Origin: CALFMR01 sp035550595
Lineage (GTDB): Bacteria > Acidobacteriota > Vicinamibacteria > Vicinamibacterales > SCN-69-37
Direction: 5' to 3'
Assembly (NCBI GenBank): GCA_035550595.1
Contig: DASZOV010000052.1
Coordinates: 1 to 26,098, forward strand
Length of the DNA: 26,098 nucleotides
How positions within the stretch are numbered: position 1 is the first letter of the stretch; every line of letters starts with the position of its first letter. A program made the position numbers and the translations under genes. Shown here in pieces: positions 1 to 6,898 of the stretch. The notes below the pieces were generated by a model that did not search any database, was not told the origin of the DNA, and worked only from the letters and a program-made list of their open reading frames with translations.

Positions 1-1
1 G

Positions 2-280
2 ATCGCGTTCGTCAAGAACACGCCGCTCTCGGACGGACAGGTCGCGGCCATCCGGCAGGGGCTTTTGCGCAACTTCCAGCAGAACAGCCAGGACAACGCG
101 TACGTGCTGAATCAGATCGCGCGCCGGTACGAGGACGGCGACGGCGCGGACGTGGCATCGGTCGTCAACCTGCCCGCGCGCATTGCCGTGCTCAGCGGCG
201 AGGAGATCCGCGCGGCGGCGCAGACGTACCTGAACACGGACCGCTACGTGCAGGTGACGCTGATGCCGGAAGTGCCTTGA
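2..280 (+). CDS. M16-family (insulinase-like) peptidase, C-terminal fragment
   Basis: The reading frame is open from the first bases of the window, so only the last 92 residues are present. They include FVKNTPLSDGQVAAIRQG, then NQIARRYEDGD, and end with EIRAAAQTYLNTDRYVQVTLMP. This arrangement (helical region, then 'aa-YL-...-r-VqVtlmPe' close to the stop) is how zinc-protease M16 C-terminal domains end in secreted or periplasmic peptidases. The catalytic HxxEH lies outside the window, so activity cannot be judged. The stop codon is followed at once by a heptamer repeat tract. The family call rests on the C-terminal pattern only. Confidence 0.6.
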   Translation: MAFVKNTPLSDGQVAAIRQGLLRNFQQNSQDNAYVLNQIARRYEDGDGADVASVVNLPARIAVLSGEEIRAAAQTYLNTDRYVQVTLMPEVP

Positions 281-342
281 GAAGTTAGAAGTTGGAAGCC
301 AGAAGCCAGAAGGGCAAGTTCGAAGTGGGAAGCCAGAAGTGA
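281..342. repeat. Degenerate 7-bp tandem repeat (GAAGNNN)
   Basis: Units GAAGTTA, GAAGTTG, GAAGCCA, GAAGCCA and GAAGGGC follow one another in strict 7-nt register from 281. One 6-nt slip (AAGTTC) is followed by GAAGTGG, GAAGCCA and GAAGTGA. The tract starts at the base after the stop codon at 278-280. It is a diverged relative of the AAGTTCG tract at 1124-1174. Confidence 0.85.
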
Positions 343-358
343 GGGAGGGGAGTGGGCG

Positions 359-1111
359 ATGAAGTCACTGGCGGTGTTCGCCGTTTCCATGGCCATGGTG
401 CCGGTCGCTGCATTCGCGCAGGCGCCGGCGACGACGACGATTCCCGCGACAGGCGGTGACATCGTGATCACCGCCATTCAGCACGCGAGCGTGCAGATCG
501 AACACGGCGGAAAGGTCATTCAGGTCGATCCGGCGCAGGGCGACTTTTCGCACGCCAAGGCGGCCGACCTCGTTCTGGTCACCGACATCCACGGCGATCA
601 CTTGAATCCCGATGACATCGCCAAGGTCCGCAAGCCCGGCGCGCCCGTCGTCATGCCGGCGGCGGTCCAGCAGCAGGCCGGCGACAAAATTCCGGCGCCC
701 ATCGAGGTGATGGCGAACGGCGCGACGAAGACGGTCGCGGGCGTGAGCATCGAGGCGCTGCCGATGTACAACCTCCAGCGCGGTCCCGCGCCCGGTCAGC
801 TCTTTCACACGAAAGGGCGGGGCAACGGCTACATCCTGACGCTCGGCGGCAAACGCGTGTATCTCGCGGGCGACACCGAGTGCACGCCGGAGATGAAGGC
901 AGTCAAGAACATCGACGTCGCGTTCATCCCGATGAACCTGCCCTACACGATGACGCCGGCCGAAGCCGCCGCGTGCGCGAAGATCTTCAAGCCCGCCGTG
1001 GCGATTCCGTATCACTACATGGGACAGAACCCGCAGGAGTTCGCCGACGCACTGAAGGGCACCGGCATCGACGTGAGGCTCTTGAACTGGTATCCGGGAC
1101 AAGCGCGGTAG
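359..1111 (+). CDS. Secreted metallo-beta-lactamase-fold hydrolase (UlaG-like)
   Basis: The product is 250 residues with a signal peptide at about 1-20 (MKSLAVFAVSMAMVPVAAFAQ), so it is probably periplasmic. The mature part begins ITAIQHASVQIEHGGKVIQVDP, the early strands of the MBL fold in UlaG-like metal hydrolases. The metal motif is at residues 75-81, TDIHGDH, where the first histidine of canonical HxHxDH is Asp76. YLAGDTECTPEM (about 171-182) supplies the AGDT strand, and IPYHYMG (about 219-225) the late histidine. A purine-rich GGGAGGGGAG stretch lies before ATG 359. It stands alone between two repeat tracts, so there is no operon clue to its substrate. The fold is confident; the substrate is unknown. 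Confidence 0.85.
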   Translation: MKSLAVFAVSMAMVPVAAFAQAPATTTIPATGGDIVITAIQHASVQIEHGGKVIQVDPAQGDFSHAKAADLVLVTDIHGDHLNPDDIAKVRKPGAPVVMPAAVQQQAGDKIPAPIEVMANGATKTVAGVSIEALPMYNLQRGPAPGQLFHTKGRGNGYILTLGGKRVYLAGDTECTPEMKAVKNIDVAFIPMNLPYTMTPAEAAACAKIFKPAVAIPYHYMGQNPQEFADALKGTGIDVRLLNWYPGQAR

Positions 1112-1123
1112 AGAGCATTCTTA

Positions 1124-1174
1124 AACTTCGAACTTCAAAGTTCGAAGTTCGAAGTTCGAAGTTCGAAGTTCGAA
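1124..1174. repeat. 7-bp tandem repeat (AAGTTCG)n with inverted head
   Basis: Two inverted units (AACTTCG, AACTTCA) at 1124-1137 are followed by five perfect AAGTTCG units at 1138-1172. The junction is therefore palindromic and can fold as a hairpin. The tract starts 13 nt after the stop codon of the MBL-fold gene. The same heptamer family occurs at 281-342, 10984-11011 and 18621-18648. Confidence 0.95.
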
Positions 1175-1240
1175 TGGACGAGTCGTCTGCGGCGCGTCTA
1201 GTCGTCGCGTCGCGACCTTGCGGGCGGACAACGCTTGCTC

Positions 1241-1269
1241 GTCTCGCCGGCGCTACCGTAGCGCGAGAC
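1241..1269. repeat. Bipartite palindrome upstream of the CopD-like gene
   Basis: GCGCTAC (1250-1256) and GTAGCGC (1258-1264) are perfect inverted arms around one base. They are flanked by GTCTCG (1241-1246) and CGAGAC (1264-1269). The result is a hairpin of about 12 bp with a 3-nt bulge, 44 nt before the CopD-like start. There is no T-run, so it does not look like a simple terminator. It could be a dispersed palindromic repeat or an mRNA 5' structure. Confidence 0.6.
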
Positions 1270-1312
1270 CGGCGGTATCTCCTGCCGCTGGCCGACGAGG
1301 GGAGCGAGGCGT

Positions 1313-1756
1313 ATGTACGGCGTCCTGCTGTTGCTGCACGTGCTCGGCGCTACGGTGTGGACGGGCGGGCACCTGATCCTGGCGCTGACGATCCTTCCAA
1401 AGGTGCTGCGCGAGAAGTCGCCGGCGGATCTGCTGCGCTTCGAGTCGGCGTACGAGCGCATCGGCATGCCGGCGCTCGGACTGCAGGTCCTGACCGGTGT
1501 GTGGTTCGCGTATCGTCGCATCCCCGACGTCAGCGCGTGGTTCGCGTTCGACAACCCGGTCGCGCGGCTGATTGCCTTCAAACTCATCCTGCTCGGCCTG
1601 ACCGTCGCACTCGCGATCGACGCGCGGCTGCGCGTCATTCCGAAGCTCTCGCCCGACAACCTGACCGACCTCGCCTGGCACGTCATCCCGGTGACGATCC
1701 TCGCCGTGCTGTTCGTGTTCGTCGGCGTCTCGTTCAGGACAGGGTGGGCATACTAA
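1313..1756 (+). CDS. CopD-like four-helix integral membrane protein
   Basis: The product is 147 residues with four predicted membrane segments at about 3-27, 52-70, 84-103 and 121-141. Helix 1 carries HVLGATVWTGGH (His9, His20), the pattern found at the start of CopD-type copper-resistance and related small membrane proteins. His123 in helix 4 (LAWHVIPV) is a further possible metal or heme ligand. A purine-rich GAGGGGAGCGAGG stretch precedes ATG 1313. Copper uptake is the classic role of CopD, but short stand-alone members are mostly uncharacterised and no CopC partner is nearby. The class is fairly sure; metal transport is inference. Confidence 0.7.
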   Translation: MYGVLLLLHVLGATVWTGGHLILALTILPKVLREKSPADLLRFESAYERIGMPALGLQVLTGVWFAYRRIPDVSAWFAFDNPVARLIAFKLILLGLTVALAIDARLRVIPKLSPDNLTDLAWHVIPVTILAVLFVFVGVSFRTGWAY

Positions 1757-1850
1757 AAAAGATGACACCGCGAGCCCCCGAACGAAGTGAGGGTGGCGAA
1801 GCGCCGTAAGCGCGGGGGTGGGGCCCCGCGCGACTGCAAAAAAGATGACA
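1755..1850. repeat. GC-rich palindromic element bounded by 13-bp direct repeats
   Basis: AAAAAAGATGACA occurs at 1755-1767, overlapping the end of the CopD-like gene, and again at 1838-1850. The 70 bp between them are GC-rich with imperfect inverted ends (CCGCGAGCCCCCG on the left, a GGGGGTGGGGCCCCGCG run on the right). The CopD-like stop codon (1754-1756) runs into the first copy. The layout resembles a small palindromic repeat unit inserted between direct repeats. Confidence 0.7.
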
Positions 1851-1878
1851 GGGGCGAAAGTTCACTCGCCGCGTCGCA

Positions 1879-4266
1879 TCACGGTCGATGGGGTGACCGG
1901 CTGGCGCGTCGTGCCGGAAGCCAGCTCGCGATCGAGGCCACGGCGAGGATCGCGACAGGCGTGCCGATGAGCGCCGGTAGATCGCGGACGCCGCCGCGAA
2001 CCGCGTGCAGATCGATCATCACGACGATCGCCATGGCGGCGGCGACGCCGAGTGTCACCACGCCCATCGTATCGGCGACCATCATGCGCACGATCTGCGC
2101 GGGACGCGCGCCGAGCGCCAGGCGGACGCCGACCTCCGCGGCCCGGCGCGAGACGTCGTGGTCCACGACCGCGAAGACGCCAAAGGCCGCGAGGAACAAG
2201 AGCAGAGGGCCCAACACGAGAAACATCTGCGCGGGAATGCGTCGCAGCACGAGATTCGTCGCGATGTGCTGTTCGAGCGTGCGGATGTTGAAGATCGGCA
2301 CCGTGGGATCCAGCGCGCGAAACACACGCTGCAAGCTCGACGACATCCCGGCTTCCATGCCGGGCGTCGTTCTCAGATGGATCTCGGCCGATGACCCCGG
2401 TCTCGCGCCGAATCCGTAGAGCACGAGCGGCGCCGGTGTCTCGCCGAACGCGTCGGAGACCGTCGTCGTGGCCACGCCGATGATCGTGTACGTCACGCCT
2501 CCCGACTGAAGGCGCCGTCCGAGTACGACTTCGCCAGGGAGATAGCGATCGACGAACGCTTGATTGACGATCGCTTCAGCCGGCCCGCCGTCGTCGAGCG
2601 GGCTGAAGTCGCGTCCCTGCAGCAGTGTGATGCCCATTGCGGCGAGATACCCGTCGCTCACGGTGTTTGCCAGCGCTCGATCACTCTCACCATCGGCCCG
2701 TGCGCGACCATCGATCGTGAACGATCGAGAAGGCAAGCCGTGGATGTCGAGCGGCACGGACGTCGCCAGCGCCGCCGCCGTGACGCCCGGCATGGCGCGA
2801 ACGGCGTCGAGTGCGCGCGCGGCGAACGTCCGATTCCGGCTGGCGTCCATGCCGCGGCCGGTCAGATCGTAGGCGGCCAAGAGGACGCCGTCCGTCTTGA
2901 AGCCGGGATCGATGTCACGTGTCTCCTGAAATCGCCCGACGAACAGCGCGGCCGTCGCGAGCACGAGCGAGGCCAGCGCGACCTGCAGGCCCATCAATGT
3001 CTGCCGTCCAGTGCCCCGCTTTGCGTCGCGTCCACCTTGGCGGACGAGGTGGTGCGGCTGCAGCCGAAGCAGAAACCAGATGGGCGCACTGGCGATGAGT
3101 AACGTCGCGAACACTCCCGCGATCGCAGCGACCGTCAATCCCCAGGCGTCGACGTCCGTCTGAAATCGGACGGGGATGGCGATCGCCAGTTGCCCGACCT
3201 GGAGCGTCGCGACGCCCCACAGTGCCAGAAGCACGCCACCGACGGTGCCACCCAGTGCGAGCACGCCCGCCTCCGCCAGCACGAGCCGCGCGGTGCGCGT
3301 GCGCGACGCGCCGAGCGCCAGCCGTATGCCGAATTCTCGCTGGCGCGCGCTGACTTTGGCGACGACGAGGCTTGCGACGTTGCTGCAGACCGCCACGAGG
3401 ACGAGCAGCATCAGACCCTGGAGAAACGCGAGCGCGCTGTTGACCATGCGCAGCGGTCCACGCGGTGGATTCGTGAACGGCATGAGCTCCGCGCGGATGG
3501 TCCGGTTGGTCCGCGGATACGCCACGGCGAGTTCGTGCATGGCGCGATCGAGATCCTGTTGGGCCGCTACCTGCGACGTCGTCGTTCGCAGGCGGCCGAA
3601 GACGGTATATCCGCGTTCTCCGCGGTCGTCGATCTCGCGAGACCCTTTGATGACGACGGGCGCCATCGTCGCCGGGATCCACAGGTCGAACGCCAATCCC
3701 AGCGTCGTGCCTTGGAACCGGCGTGGCGTCACGCCGACAATCGTGAAGGCGACGTCATTGACGCGCATGGGCTGGCCGATCACGGTCGCTGATCCGCCGA
3801 AGTGCGAGTGCCAATAGTCGTACGAAATCACGACGACCGGCCGTTCGCCCGGCACCGCGACGTCGTCCTCGTCGAGCAGCCGTCCAGCGGCAGCCTTCAA
3901 CCCGAGCGCACGGAAATAGCCGCCCGAGACCAACAAGCCGGCAGCGCGGCTGACGCTCGGAGCGGTGCCGACCGTCAGAGGGACCATGTGGAACGCTTCG
4001 AGCCATTCGACCGACGTCAGCCGGCGTCGTAGATCACGAAAATCCAGCCATGAGGAGTCGACGGAGACGCCACTGTCCGTGTGCGATTCGATCGTGTAGA
4101 ACGTCGACACGCCGGTGACGCCGGGCAGTGGCTTCCATCGGACGACCTGCAGCCACGAGAACACGACGGTGTTGGCGCCGATGCCAATGGCGAGCGACAT
4201 GACGACGATCGCCGAGAGGAGCGGCGTCGACCACACGGAACGCCACGCCTGACGGAGATCTCTCAT
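1879..4266 (-). CDS. ADOP-type MacB/FtsX permease, C-terminus frameshifted
   Basis: The product is 795 residues from ATG 4266 (MRDLRQAWRSVW); a GTG two codons upstream is possible. Architecture: an N-terminal helix with the family's SLAIGIGANTVVFSW motif, a MacB-like periplasmic domain, an FtsX helix bundle (about 280-400, with FGIRLALGASRTRTARLVL), a second periplasmic domain and a final FtsX bundle (about 680-790, with VGVRLALGARPAQIVRMMV). This duplicated permease without its own ATPase is the acidobacterial 'ADOP' class. It follows the 40-residue peptide by 27 nt and is probably co-transcribed with it. The expected RVxPxxxLRxE ending is out of frame: after LPARRAS the frame runs to RSPHRP and stops, while the next frame reads RVTPSTVMRRGE and stops at 1862. 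The transported substrate is unknown. Confidence 0.88.
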   Translation of the reverse strand: MRDLRQAWRSVWSTPLLSAIVVMSLAIGIGANTVVFSWLQVVRWKPLPGVTGVSTFYTIESHTDSGVSVDSSWLDFRDLRRRLTSVEWLEAFHMVPLTVGTAPSVSRAAGLLVSGGYFRALGLKAAAGRLLDEDDVAVPGERPVVVISYDYWHSHFGGSATVIGQPMRVNDVAFTIVGVTPRRFQGTTLGLAFDLWIPATMAPVVIKGSREIDDRGERGYTVFGRLRTTTSQVAAQQDLDRAMHELAVAYPRTNRTIRAELMPFTNPPRGPLRMVNSALAFLQGLMLLVLVAVCSNVASLVVAKVSARQREFGIRLALGASRTRTARLVLAEAGVLALGGTVGGVLLALWGVATLQVGQLAIAIPVRFQTDVDAWGLTVAAIAGVFATLLIASAPIWFLLRLQPHHLVRQGGRDAKRGTGRQTLMGLQVALASLVLATAALFVGRFQETRDIDPGFKTDGVLLAAYDLTGRGMDASRNRTFAARALDAVRAMPGVTAAALATSVPLDIHGLPSRSFTIDGRARADGESDRALANTVSDGYLAAMGITLLQGRDFSPLDDGGPAEAIVNQAFVDRYLPGEVVLGRRLQSGGVTYTIIGVATTTVSDAFGETPAPLVLYGFGARPGSSAEIHLRTTPGMEAGMSSSLQRVFRALDPTVPIFNIRTLEQHIATNLVLRRIPAQMFLVLGPLLLFLAAFGVFAVVDHDVSRRAAEVGVRLALGARPAQIVRMMVADTMGVVTLGVAAAMAIVVMIDLHAVRGGVRDLPALIGTPVAILAVASIASWLPARRASRSPHRP

Positions 4267-4293
4267 GGCCACGCGTGAGCTTGGCGACGATCG

Positions 4294-4416
4294 TCAGCGA
4301 CCATGGATGGTCTCGCCCAGGGAGGTCATGAGCGGCGCGGCGAAGACGTGCAGCGCCACGATGACGGCGAACACGACGCCTACGACGATGAGTACGGTTC
4401 TGGCGGTTCTTGACAT
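4294..4416 (-). CDS. Small single-pass membrane peptide, 40 residues
   Basis: ATG at 4416-4414 opens a 40-codon frame ending in TGA at 4296-4294. A clear Shine-Dalgarno GGAGG (4427-4423 on this strand) lies 7 nt upstream, one of the better ribosome sites in the window. The peptide has a basic start (MSRTARTVL), a hydrophobic helix at about 8-28 (LIVVGVVFAVIVALHVFAA) and a short tail PLMTSLGETIHGR, so it is probably an inner-membrane peptide with its C-terminus outside. It lies 27 nt upstream of the ADOP permease and is divergent from the PhoPQ-like pair across the operator at 4456-4495. I do not recognise the family. Size, topology and location recall peptides that modulate sensor kinases, such as MgrB for PhoQ, but no homology is claimed. 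Confidence 0.7.
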   Translation of the reverse strand: MSRTARTVLIVVGVVFAVIVALHVFAAPLMTSLGETIHGR

Positions 4417-4455
4417 GGGGTGGCCTCCGACCACAATGAGCCTACGGAGGCGCGC

Positions 4456-4495
4456 CTGAACGCGTCCTGAACGTCGTCGTTCAGCCGCCGTTCAT
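4456..4495. promoter_or_regulatory. Symmetric four-half-site operator between divergent units
   Basis: Half-sites CTGAACG (4456-4462), CTGAACG (4467-4473), CGTTCAG (4478-4484) and CGTTCAT (4489-4495) are each separated by exactly 4 nt. Each direction therefore carries a direct repeat with an 11-bp period, the geometry bound by PhoB/OmpR-family dimers. GTTCA repeats with this period resemble the known PhoP box (GTTTA repeats). Eleven nt beyond each outer half-site lies a weak -10-like hexamer: TAGAGA (4507-4512) toward the regulator and TAGGCT (4444-4439) toward the peptide. Confidence 0.8.
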
Positions 4496-4521
4496 CACGG
4501 GTGCGATAGAGACGCGGGCGT

Positions 4522-5184
4522 ATGCGAGTGCTGGTGGTCGAAGACGAGCCGCGCCTCGCCGAGCACCTGGCGTCGGCGCTCGACGCCGCCGGATACGCGG
4601 TCGACGTGGCCGCGGACGGCGCGCGCGGCGACTTCCTCGCGCAAACGGAGCGCTACGACGTCGTCGTGCTCGATCTCGGATTGCCGCGGATCGACGGTCT
4701 CAGCCTGCTCGATCGATGGCGGCACGCCGGCTTCACGATGCCCGTGTTGGTGCTGACGGCTCGCGGCAGTTGGCACGAGAAGGTTCGCGGCATCGACGCC
4801 GGGGCCGATGACTATCTGGCCAAGCCGTTTCACATCGAAGAAGTGATGGCCCGCGTGCGCGCGCTCGTCCGGCGCGCTGCCGGTCACGCGTCGTCCGAGC
4901 TCAGATGCGGCCCGCTGACGATGGACGTGGCACGCGCACGCGTGGCGGCGCACGGCGTGCCGGTCACGCTCACGGCGCACGAATTCCGCGTCCTGTCGTA
5001 CCTGATGCACCACTGCGGCCGCGTCGTCGGCCAGGCGGAGCTGACCGAGCACATCTACGCGCAGGCGTTCGAGCGCGACTCGAACACCGTCGAAGTGTTC
5101 ATCGCCCGACTGCGCCGGAAGTTGGGAGCCGAGAGCATCAAGACCGTCCGCGGTCTCGGCTACTGCATCGAGCCGACGCGATGA
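4522..5184 (+). CDS. PhoP-like OmpR-family response regulator
   Basis: The product is 220 residues. The receiver domain (1-115) has acidic residues E7 and D8, phospho-acceptor Asp51 in VVVLDLGLP, Thr79 in VLVLTAR and Lys101 in LAKPF. The stretch LTARGSWHEKV then AGADDYLAKPFHIEEVMARV is strikingly like enterobacterial PhoP. The C-terminal winged-helix DNA-binding domain (about 128-218) ends with NTVEVFIARLRRKLG and IKTVRGLGYCIEP. The stop codon overlaps the kinase start (ATGA), so the pair is translationally coupled. The operator just upstream makes autoregulation likely. The ribosome site is weak and the predicted promoter leaves almost no leader. Confidence 0.93.
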   Translation: MRVLVVEDEPRLAEHLASALDAAGYAVDVAADGARGDFLAQTERYDVVVLDLGLPRIDGLSLLDRWRHAGFTMPVLVLTARGSWHEKVRGIDAGADDYLAKPFHIEEVMARVRALVRRAAGHASSELRCGPLTMDVARARVAAHGVPVTLTAHEFRVLSYLMHHCGRVVGQAELTEHIYAQAFERDSNTVEVFIARLRRKLGAESIKTVRGLGYCIEPTR

Positions 5185-6197
5185 GGCGCCCGTTCTCGTT
5201 GCGTGCGCATCTGGTGATCGGCGCCGCGTTGTGGATGGTCGGCCTGTTCGGTTTGTCGATTGTCCTGTGGCACATCGTGCTCGGCCGTCGTGAGCCGCCG
5301 TCGATGGCGTTCGTCATTCTGCGGCACGTCCATCTGTTCGCGCTGGTGTGCGCCGCGTGCGTCGCGGCGGGTGTGCTGCAGGTGCGGCGGGGCTGGCGGT
5401 CGATCGATCGGATCCGCGGACACCTGGCGGCCTTGCACGCCTCGCCAAGCCAGCGACTGCAGGGAGCCTATCCGGTCGAGATCGCACCGCTCGCCGCGGA
5501 CCTGAATCGCCTGCTCGACGAGCGCGACGCGATGGTCGCACGTGCCAGCGCAACGGCTGGCGATCTGGCGCATGGGCTCAAGACGCCGCTCGCCGTGCTG
5601 ACGCGCGACGCCGAACGCGCCGAGCGTGACGGCCATCGCGATCTCGCCGCGAGCCTCGTCGCCGAGATCGAGCGGATGCGCCGGCAGATCGACCGTCACC
5701 TCGCGCGTTCACGCGTCGATCTGTCGCGCCACCGTATCCACGGCCCCGTGTCGGTTGCCGAATCTGTCGACGGCGTCGTCCGTACGGTGAAGCGTCTCTA
5801 CGCCGAGCGTGCCCTCACGTTCGACGTGCACGTCGAGCCCGCGCTCGATGTCCTCGTTGAGCGCGAGGACCTCGACGAGATCATCGGAAACGTACTCGAC
5901 AACGCGTGCAAGTGGGCGCGCGCACGGTGCCGGCTGAGTGCGCATCCGCAGGATGGACGGGTGAGACTGGTCATCGAAGACGACGGTGCCGGGATTCCGC
6001 CGGCCATGCGCGATCAGGTCCTGGCTCGCGGCGCTCGAGCCGACGAAACCGTTGCTGGCAGCGGCCTGGGCCTGTCCATCGTCCGCGATCTGACGGAGGC
6101 CTACGGCGGCCACGTGGCGCTCGACGATTCTCCGCTCGGTGGATTGCGCGTGACGGTCGAGTTGCCGATGGCCACGACGCGGGCCGCCGATGCCTGA
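5181..6197 (+). CDS. PhoQ-like sensor histidine kinase with minimal sensor loop
   Basis: The product is 338 residues from ATG 5181, overlapping the regulator stop by 4 nt. Two membrane helices (about 10-30 and 45-66) enclose only about 14 extracytoplasmic residues, far shorter than the folded sensor domain of PhoQ. A HAMP-like linker follows. The H-box is DLAHGLKTPLAVL with His131, the HxLKTPLAVL form typical of PhoQ-type kinases. The ATPase has an N-box DEIIGNVLDNACKW, G1 EDDGAGIP and G2 GSGLGLSIV. Such short-loop kinases generally sense inside the membrane or through a partner protein; the divergent peptide and ADOP permease are obvious candidates. The signal itself is unknown. Confidence 0.92.
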   Translation: MRRPFSLRAHLVIGAALWMVGLFGLSIVLWHIVLGRREPPSMAFVILRHVHLFALVCAACVAAGVLQVRRGWRSIDRIRGHLAALHASPSQRLQGAYPVEIAPLAADLNRLLDERDAMVARASATAGDLAHGLKTPLAVLTRDAERAERDGHRDLAASLVAEIERMRRQIDRHLARSRVDLSRHRIHGPVSVAESVDGVVRTVKRLYAERALTFDVHVEPALDVLVEREDLDEIIGNVLDNACKWARARCRLSAHPQDGRVRLVIEDDGAGIPPAMRDQVLARGARADETVAGSGLGLSIVRDLTEAYGGHVALDDSPLGGLRVTVELPMATTRAADA

Positions 6198-6259
6198 TGG
6201 ACTCGACGTATGAGATGGCCGCGGCGCGAGATCGTCCCACGCCGCTGCGCTACCGCCGA

Positions 6260-6898
6260 CTACTTCTTCATGTACTTCCAGTTGCGCGGCTTGCCCTCGG
6301 CGAGCCATTCGATGGCGGTCGCGAGGCGGCGCTGCCGCGTGGCGTCGGTCTTCGCCTCGGTGATCCACGCGACGTACTCGCGGCGATGACCCGGCGGAAA
6401 ACCTTCGAAGGTCACGCGAGCGCGACGGTTGCGTGCGAGCGCATGCGTGAAGTCGTCAGGGACGACGACCGGGCGCGGTGCGCGGGGGCGGGAGGATGTG
6501 CGCGCCATGAGTGTCCGGCCGCCGGCCGCCTTCAGTCGCACGGCCTGTTTCACGAGCGCGACGAACGCCGCGCGCGACGGCAGATCGCCTACCGATGTCA
6601 GGCGGCCGAAGTTGCCCATGCCGCCCTTGTCGCCGGGGGAGCCAATCGGCTTCCCGTTCACCTTCAGATCAGGCGCGCGCCAGAAGTTGACGGCGCAGTG
6701 CTGCTTGAACGCCGCGACGTTGCACAGGATCGCGCCCTGATAGTCGAAGCTCGGCATGCGCCACTTGATCCCTTCCTCGACGTCGGGGCATCCGGCGTGG
6801 ATCGCCTCGCGAACGAATTCGAGGACGGGGCGAGCGAAGTCGGCGGACTTCGCGATATAGGCGTCGACACGTGGATCGAAGTTCGGCATGGCATTCAT
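6260..6898 (-). CDS. YdeI/OmpD-associated family protein (DUF1801 plus YdeI C-terminus)
   Basis: The product is 212 residues with no signal peptide or membrane helix. The N-terminal half (about 10-115) matches the DUF1801 layout: helices, then CPDVEEGIKWRMPSFDYQG, then CAVNFW. The C-terminal half contains VVVPDDFTHALARNRRARVTFEGFPPGHRREYVAWITEAK and ends ATAIEWLAEGKPRNWKYMKK, the hallmark YdeI tail. The family is cytosolic and its biochemical role is poorly defined. ATG 6898 overlaps the stop of the upstream phosphatase gene by 4 nt (ATGA), so the two are co-translated; a second ATG (MPNFD) is three codons in. It converges on the kinase gene with 62 nt between them and no evident terminator. 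Confidence 0.85.
   Translation of the reverse strand: MNAMPNFDPRVDAYIAKSADFARPVLEFVREAIHAGCPDVEEGIKWRMPSFDYQGAILCNVAAFKQHCAVNFWRAPDLKVNGKPIGSPGDKGGMGNFGRLTSVGDLPSRAAFVALVKQAVRLKAAGGRTLMARTSSRPRAPRPVVVPDDFTHALARNRRARVTFEGFPPGHRREYVAWITEAKTDATRQRRLATAIEWLAEGKPRNWKYMKK

Noticed and set aside
281..342. CRISPR-like reading of the repeat tracts
   Set aside because: Units are 7 bp and contiguous with no spacers, and there are no cas genes.
365..1102. 245-codon minus-strand frame antisense to the MBL-fold gene
   Set aside because: Arg-rich shadow; the sense frame has signal peptide and motifs.
1124..1186. Peptide FEVRSSKFEVR-like frame through the heptamer tract
   Set aside because: It is a translation of the 7-bp repeat, not a protein; the frame has no ribosome site or family.
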